Origin: Bacteroidales bacterium
GTDB taxonomy: Bacteria; Bacteroidota; Bacteroidia; Bacteroidales; F082
Assembly: GCA_024762735.1 (NCBI GenBank)
Contig: JANTGU010000062.1
Coordinates: 1 to 9,553 of the forward strand
Reading direction: 5' to 3'
Length of the DNA stretch: 9,553 bases
This document shows positions 6,826 to 9,553 of the stretch, one piece after another (the first letter of the stretch is position 1; each line of letters opens with the position of its first letter). The position numbers and the translations under genes are program-made. The notes beneath the pieces were generated by a model, which worked only from the letters and a program-made list of their open reading frames with translations, was not told where the DNA came from and made no database searches.

Positions 6826-6852
6826 TCGCCTTTAAATTTAAGACTTAACATC

Positions 6853-8373
6853 ATGGCAAAAAAACCGCATCTTAGTTTTTGGCAAATATGGAATATGAGT
6901 TTTGGCTTTCTGGGCATCCAGTTTGGGTTTGCCCTCCAAAATGCCAATGTCAGCAGAATTTTTGAAACTTTGGGTGCCAATGTGGAAGACATCCCCATTT
7001 TATGGATCGCCGCCCCGGTGACCGGGTTGATTATCCAACCCATTATTGGCCACATGAGTGACAACACCTGGGGAAAACTGGGACGCAGAAGACCCTACTT
7101 TTTAATAGGAGCCATCCTGGCTTCCCTGGCGCTTTTTATCATGCCTAACTCACCGGCCTTGTGGGTTGCGGCGGGGATGCTATGGATTATGGATGCCTCC
7201 ATTAATGTTTCGATGGAGCCTTTCAGGGCTTTTGTGGGCGATATGCTGCCCTCGGAGCAGCGAACCAGCGGGTTTGCCATGCAGAGTTTTTTTATTGGCA
7301 CCGGGGCTGTTATTGCCTCCGCGTTGCCTTACATGATGACCAACTGGTTTGGCATTGCCAATACAGCGCCCGAGGGGATGGTGCCTCCTTCGGTGAAATT
7401 TTCGTTTTATATTGGCGCCGCCATCTTTTTTCTTGCCGTGTTATGGACCATTATCAGAACCAAAGAGTATTCCCCCGAAGAATTAGAATCGTTTAGAGAA
7501 AATGAAGAAGCCAGGCTATCACAGGAGCATGAGGCCGATGAAATTTTACCTTACAACCGATTCTTAAAACGAAGTATTGTTTGGCTTGTTTTAGGTGCTG
7601 TATTTACCTGGCTCGTCTATTTTTACAGCCTTGAAGCGGAACTTTACATTTTAGGGATGGGCCTGCTGGTATTTGGTATTGTACAAATTATTACGGGACT
7701 GCTGGTAAAAAATGGCCATAACAAAAACGGGTTCGTGGTGGTAATTAACGATCTTGATAAGATGCCCAAAACCATGAAAGAGCTGGCAGTGGTTCAATTT
7801 TTTTCGTGGTTTGCCCTTTTTGCCATGTGGATTTATACCACGGCAGCAGTAACCAGTCATGTTTATGGAACGGAAGACACCACTTCCGAACTGTTTAACC
7901 AGGGAGCCAATTGGGTTGGTGTTATGTTTGCCGTGTATAATGGCTTCGCGGCCATCGTCGCTTTTTTACTGCCCGTGTTGGCAAAATACACCAACCGGAA
8001 AATTACCCACCTGATAGCATTGGTATTGGGAGGTATCGGTCTAATCTCCATTTTCTTTATTCATGACCCAAACTGGTTGATTCTTTCGATGGTGGGAGTA
8101 GGCATTGCCTGGGCCAGTATTTTAGCCATGCCTTATGCTATCCTCACGGGATCGCTGCCCCAGCATAAAATGGGAACCTACATGGGCATCTTCAATTTCT
8201 TTATTGTCATCCCGCAAATTCTGGCTGCCAGCCTGCTGGGATTTTTTGTCAAATCCATTGCCGGCGGCGAAGCCATCTACGCCCTGGTATTGGGTGGCGC
8301 CTCGATGATTGTTGCCGGGTTGTTAACCCTGATGGTGGATGACGTGGATGACCCTAACAGGAAGAAGGATTAA
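6853..8373 (+). CDS. MFS sugar:cation symporter, SLC45/GPH-like (sucrose/maltose-transporter type)
   Basis: Integral inner-membrane transporter of 506 residues, predicted to import a glycoside with protons or sodium. The loop between helices 2 and 3 carries GHMSDNTWGKLGRRRPY (66-82); the RxGRRRP signature is characteristic of the SLC45/plant SUT and related GPH transporters. After helix 6 there is a long acidic cytoplasmic loop (about 203-232, EEY/EEL/ENEEAR-rich). Then come two extra hydrophobic segments (about 241-259 and 263-284) before the helix-7 motif QFFSWFALFAMWIYTT (315-330), which resembles the SUT/SLC45 helix 7. Further helices follow to about 495, ending in the charged tail DDVDDPNRKKD. 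In Bacteroidota such genes often sit with maltose/starch genes under a LacI-type regulator, but no such neighbours are in this window, so the substrate is unproven. No Shine-Dalgarno precedes the ATG; the leader is A/T-rich. Confidence 0.88.
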   Translation: MAKKPHLSFWQIWNMSFGFLGIQFGFALQNANVSRIFETLGANVEDIPILWIAAPVTGLIIQPIIGHMSDNTWGKLGRRRPYFLIGAILASLALFIMPNSPALWVAAGMLWIMDASINVSMEPFRAFVGDMLPSEQRTSGFAMQSFFIGTGAVIASALPYMMTNWFGIANTAPEGMVPPSVKFSFYIGAAIFFLAVLWTIIRTKEYSPEELESFRENEEARLSQEHEADEILPYNRFLKRSIVWLVLGAVFTWLVYFYSLEAELYILGMGLLVFGIVQIITGLLVKNGHNKNGFVVVINDLDKMPKTMKELAVVQFFSWFALFAMWIYTTAAVTSHVYGTEDTTSELFNQGANWVGVMFAVYNGFAAIVAFLLPVLAKYTNRKITHLIALVLGGIGLISIFFIHDPNWLILSMVGVGIAWASILAMPYAILTGSLPQHKMGTYMGIFNFFIVIPQILAASLLGFFVKSIAGGEAIYALVLGGASMIVAGLLTLMVDDVDDPNRKKD

Positions 8374-8426
8374 GTGTAATCTCACGATTGGAAACTGTGG
8401 GAGAGGTTTTGATCTCTTACACGTAA

Positions 8427-8446
8427 AGACGCACGGCCGTGCGTCT
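8427..8446. repeat. Perfect 20-bp palindrome at the head of the tandem array
   Basis: AGACGCACGGCCGTGCGTCT is identical to its reverse complement over all 20 bp. It begins 53 bp after the symporter stop codon and leads straight into the 24-bp repeat array, whose first unit shares its right half. It could form a cruciform or an RNA hairpin, but has no T-run after it. Confidence 0.8.
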
Positions 8447-8600
8447 CAACGAGGGAGAGACCGTGCGTCTCCACGAGTGAGAAGCCGTGCGACTTAACGA
8501 GTGGGAAGCCATGTGCTTCAGTGAGGAAGAAGACCCTGCACCTCAACTAACGAGAAGCTATGCACCTCAACGAGTAAGAAGGCCTCACGCCTTCACCTGC
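8432..8600. repeat. Degenerate 24-bp tandem repeat array (seven units) with hairpin-forming units
   Basis: Units start at 8432, 8456, 8480, 8504, 8528, 8553 and 8577, a strict 24-bp period with one 25-bp unit. Unit ends resemble CAACGAGTG, then AGAAGCCGTGCG and a CTC or CTT follow. Several units are short hairpins whose two arms co-vary: GAGAC/GTCTC in unit 2, GAAGC/GCTTC in unit 4 and GAAGGC/GCCTTC in unit 7. The array fills the gap between two convergent genes. It contains no convincing reading frame although the period is a multiple of three. Confidence 0.75.
8578..8594 (-). terminator. Possible terminator hairpin for the antiporter gene (last repeat unit)
   Basis: GAAGGC, loop of five, GCCTTC gives a perfect 6-bp stem 39 bp beyond the antiporter stop codon. 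On the minus strand it is followed by TTACTCG, a poor T-tract, so it is a weak intrinsic terminator at best. The convergent arrangement suggests the array as a whole may stop transcription from both sides. Confidence 0.3.
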
Positions 8601-8632
8601 TCTCGCTCCTCTTCCCTAAAGACAATATAACC

Positions 8633-9553
8633 CTATCCCCCAACCTTTTTCCGGGTATCTTCCAGAGCAGTATCTGTGCCGAAGACGTGCAGGATATCTC
8701 CGGCTCTTAGATAGGTCTCACCATGAGGAATATACGATTCGTTGCCTCTTTTAATAATCATTAAAATGGCATCTTTATGAAAAGGAATGGTTTTTACCTG
8801 GCGACCATCTATCTCTTTGGCGGTAACCGGAATTTCATCAAGACTAAAATTCTCGAACGACTCTACCAAGTCGTGGTAGGTGGTCGGTCTTACAATCAGA
8901 TTTTCGATGGTGGTGGCCATAACCCTCCGGGTATCTACCGCTTCTACCCCCTGGCGTTTAAGCTCCTGTTCAATTTTCAGACTTCCCGAACGGGTAATAA
9001 TACGCTCGTGACGAAACTCTTTTCGTAACAATTTACTGATAACCATGTTGGTTTTATCGGAACCGGTTTCAATCACGACATAATCTAAAGGATTAAGTTG
9101 TAGCTGTTGGTAAAGCTCTTTTTCAAGCCCGTCTCCTTTGATAGTCCACAACCCTTTGTCTTTGATTTCGCGGTATCGCTTGGGGTCTTTTTCGATAATC
9201 ACCACCTGTTTCGAATGCAAGTGCATCCGCCGGGAAAGCAGAACACCGGTACTGCTGCCGCCAATGATAATGGTCTTAGTGCCTTCCAGCTTTTGCACGG
9301 GAGAGAGCATATTAAACAGCGTGGGCGATAGCAGACAGGTAACCACGGCCATCATCACAAAACTGGCATTGATACCCGGCGAAATAACTCCCAGTTGCAA
9401 CCCTATTGCCGAGGCAGCAATAATGAGGCTAAGCCGCGACGACATTAAAAATCCGCCGGCGACGGCTTTCCGAAACCCAAAAAGGCGATACCACAGCAAC
9501 GAGGGTAACAGCTTGATAAGAAACAGCACTGCCAGCAAGGCGATTAAAAAATA
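8633..9553 (-). CDS. Cation:proton antiporter (CPA2/Kef-like) with RCK/TrkA domain, N-terminus cut off by window edge
   Basis: The frame is open to the right edge, so only the last 306 residues are seen; the TTG at 9538 is an internal leucine codon, not the start. The visible part begins with hydrophobic segments (YFLIALL..., then LSLIIAASAIGLQLGVI and ASFVMMAVVTCLL) typical of the end of a Na+/H+-exchanger-type membrane domain. Next is an RCK_N Rossmann domain (about 93-200): beta1 TIIIGGSSTG, the acidic residue at the end of beta2 in VVIIEKD, and DYVVIETGSDKTN. An RCK_C domain follows (about 240-300; PFHKDAILMIIKRG, YLRAGDILHVFG). Such proteins exchange K+ or Na+ for H+ at the inner membrane, gated by nucleotide or other ligand on the RCK domain. 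The ion is not readable from sequence. The glycine loop reads GGSSTG instead of GxGxxG. It is convergent with the symporter gene. Confidence 0.9.
   Translation of the reverse strand, partial: YFLIALLAVLFLIKLLPSLLWYRLFGFRKAVAGGFLMSSRLSLIIAASAIGLQLGVISPGINASFVMMAVVTCLLSPTLFNMLSPVQKLEGTKTIIIGGSSTGVLLSRRMHLHSKQVVIIEKDPKRYREIKDKGLWTIKGDGLEKELYQQLQLNPLDYVVIETGSDKTNMVISKLLRKEFRHERIITRSGSLKIEQELKRQGVEAVDTRRVMATTIENLIVRPTTYHDLVESFENFSLDEIPVTAKEIDGRQVKTIPFHKDAILMIIKRGNESYIPHGETYLRAGDILHVFGTDTALEDTRKKVGG

Noticed and set aside
8374..8422. GTGTAA/TTACAC inverted repeat after the symporter stop as a terminator
   Set aside because: Only 6 bp of stem with a 37-nt interior and no T-run; too weak to call.
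8456..8600. Tandem array read as a CRISPR or as coding repeats
   Set aside because: Units are directly adjacent with no spacers and are degenerate, no cas genes are present, and all frames across the array lack a convincing protein.

Overview
The window looks like ordinary chromosome from a member of the Bacteroidota. Protein-level similarity (as I recall the families), near absence of Shine-Dalgarno sequences and promoter -7 elements of the TAnnTTTG type all point that way. The genus cannot be named from the sequence.

Layout. Positions 1-4570 (minus strand) hold a multidrug-efflux cluster read right to left: a MarR-type regulator (4570-4121), a HlyD/AcrA-type periplasmic adaptor (3971-2835) and an RND inner-membrane pump (2833 to beyond position 1, C-terminus cut off). 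Adaptor and pump are separated by one base and are surely co-transcribed. No outer-membrane channel gene is seen; it may lie past the left edge. Positions 4571-5049 form a 479-bp divergent region. It carries the marR promoter with a palindromic candidate operator, a structured non-coding block (imperfect long inverted repeat plus two REP-like hairpins) and a candidate prfC promoter. Positions 5050-6633 (plus) encode peptide chain release factor 3, followed by an intrinsic terminator. Positions 6634-6852 hold two AAACGTTT-centred palindromes resembling LacI-family operators. Positions 6853-8373 (plus) encode an SLC45/GPH-like sugar:cation symporter of the MFS. Positions 8374-8632 separate two convergent genes and hold a degenerate 24-bp tandem repeat array that begins with a perfect 20-bp palindrome. 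Positions 8633-9553 (minus) are the C-terminal part of a CPA2-type cation/proton antiporter with an RCK (TrkA) regulatory domain; its N-terminus lies off the right edge.

How the parts relate. The MarR protein probably represses its own promoter, and hence the pump genes, through a palindrome sitting just downstream of the -7 element; a related site overlaps the marR stop codon upstream of the adaptor gene. RF3, the sugar symporter and the antiporter look like independent transcription units. No phage, CRISPR, toxin-antitoxin, tRNA, rRNA or intact insertion sequence was seen. The most notable non-coding signals are the regulatory palindromes, the 4743-4964 structured block and the 8432-8600 repeat array; I see no clearly new protein system.
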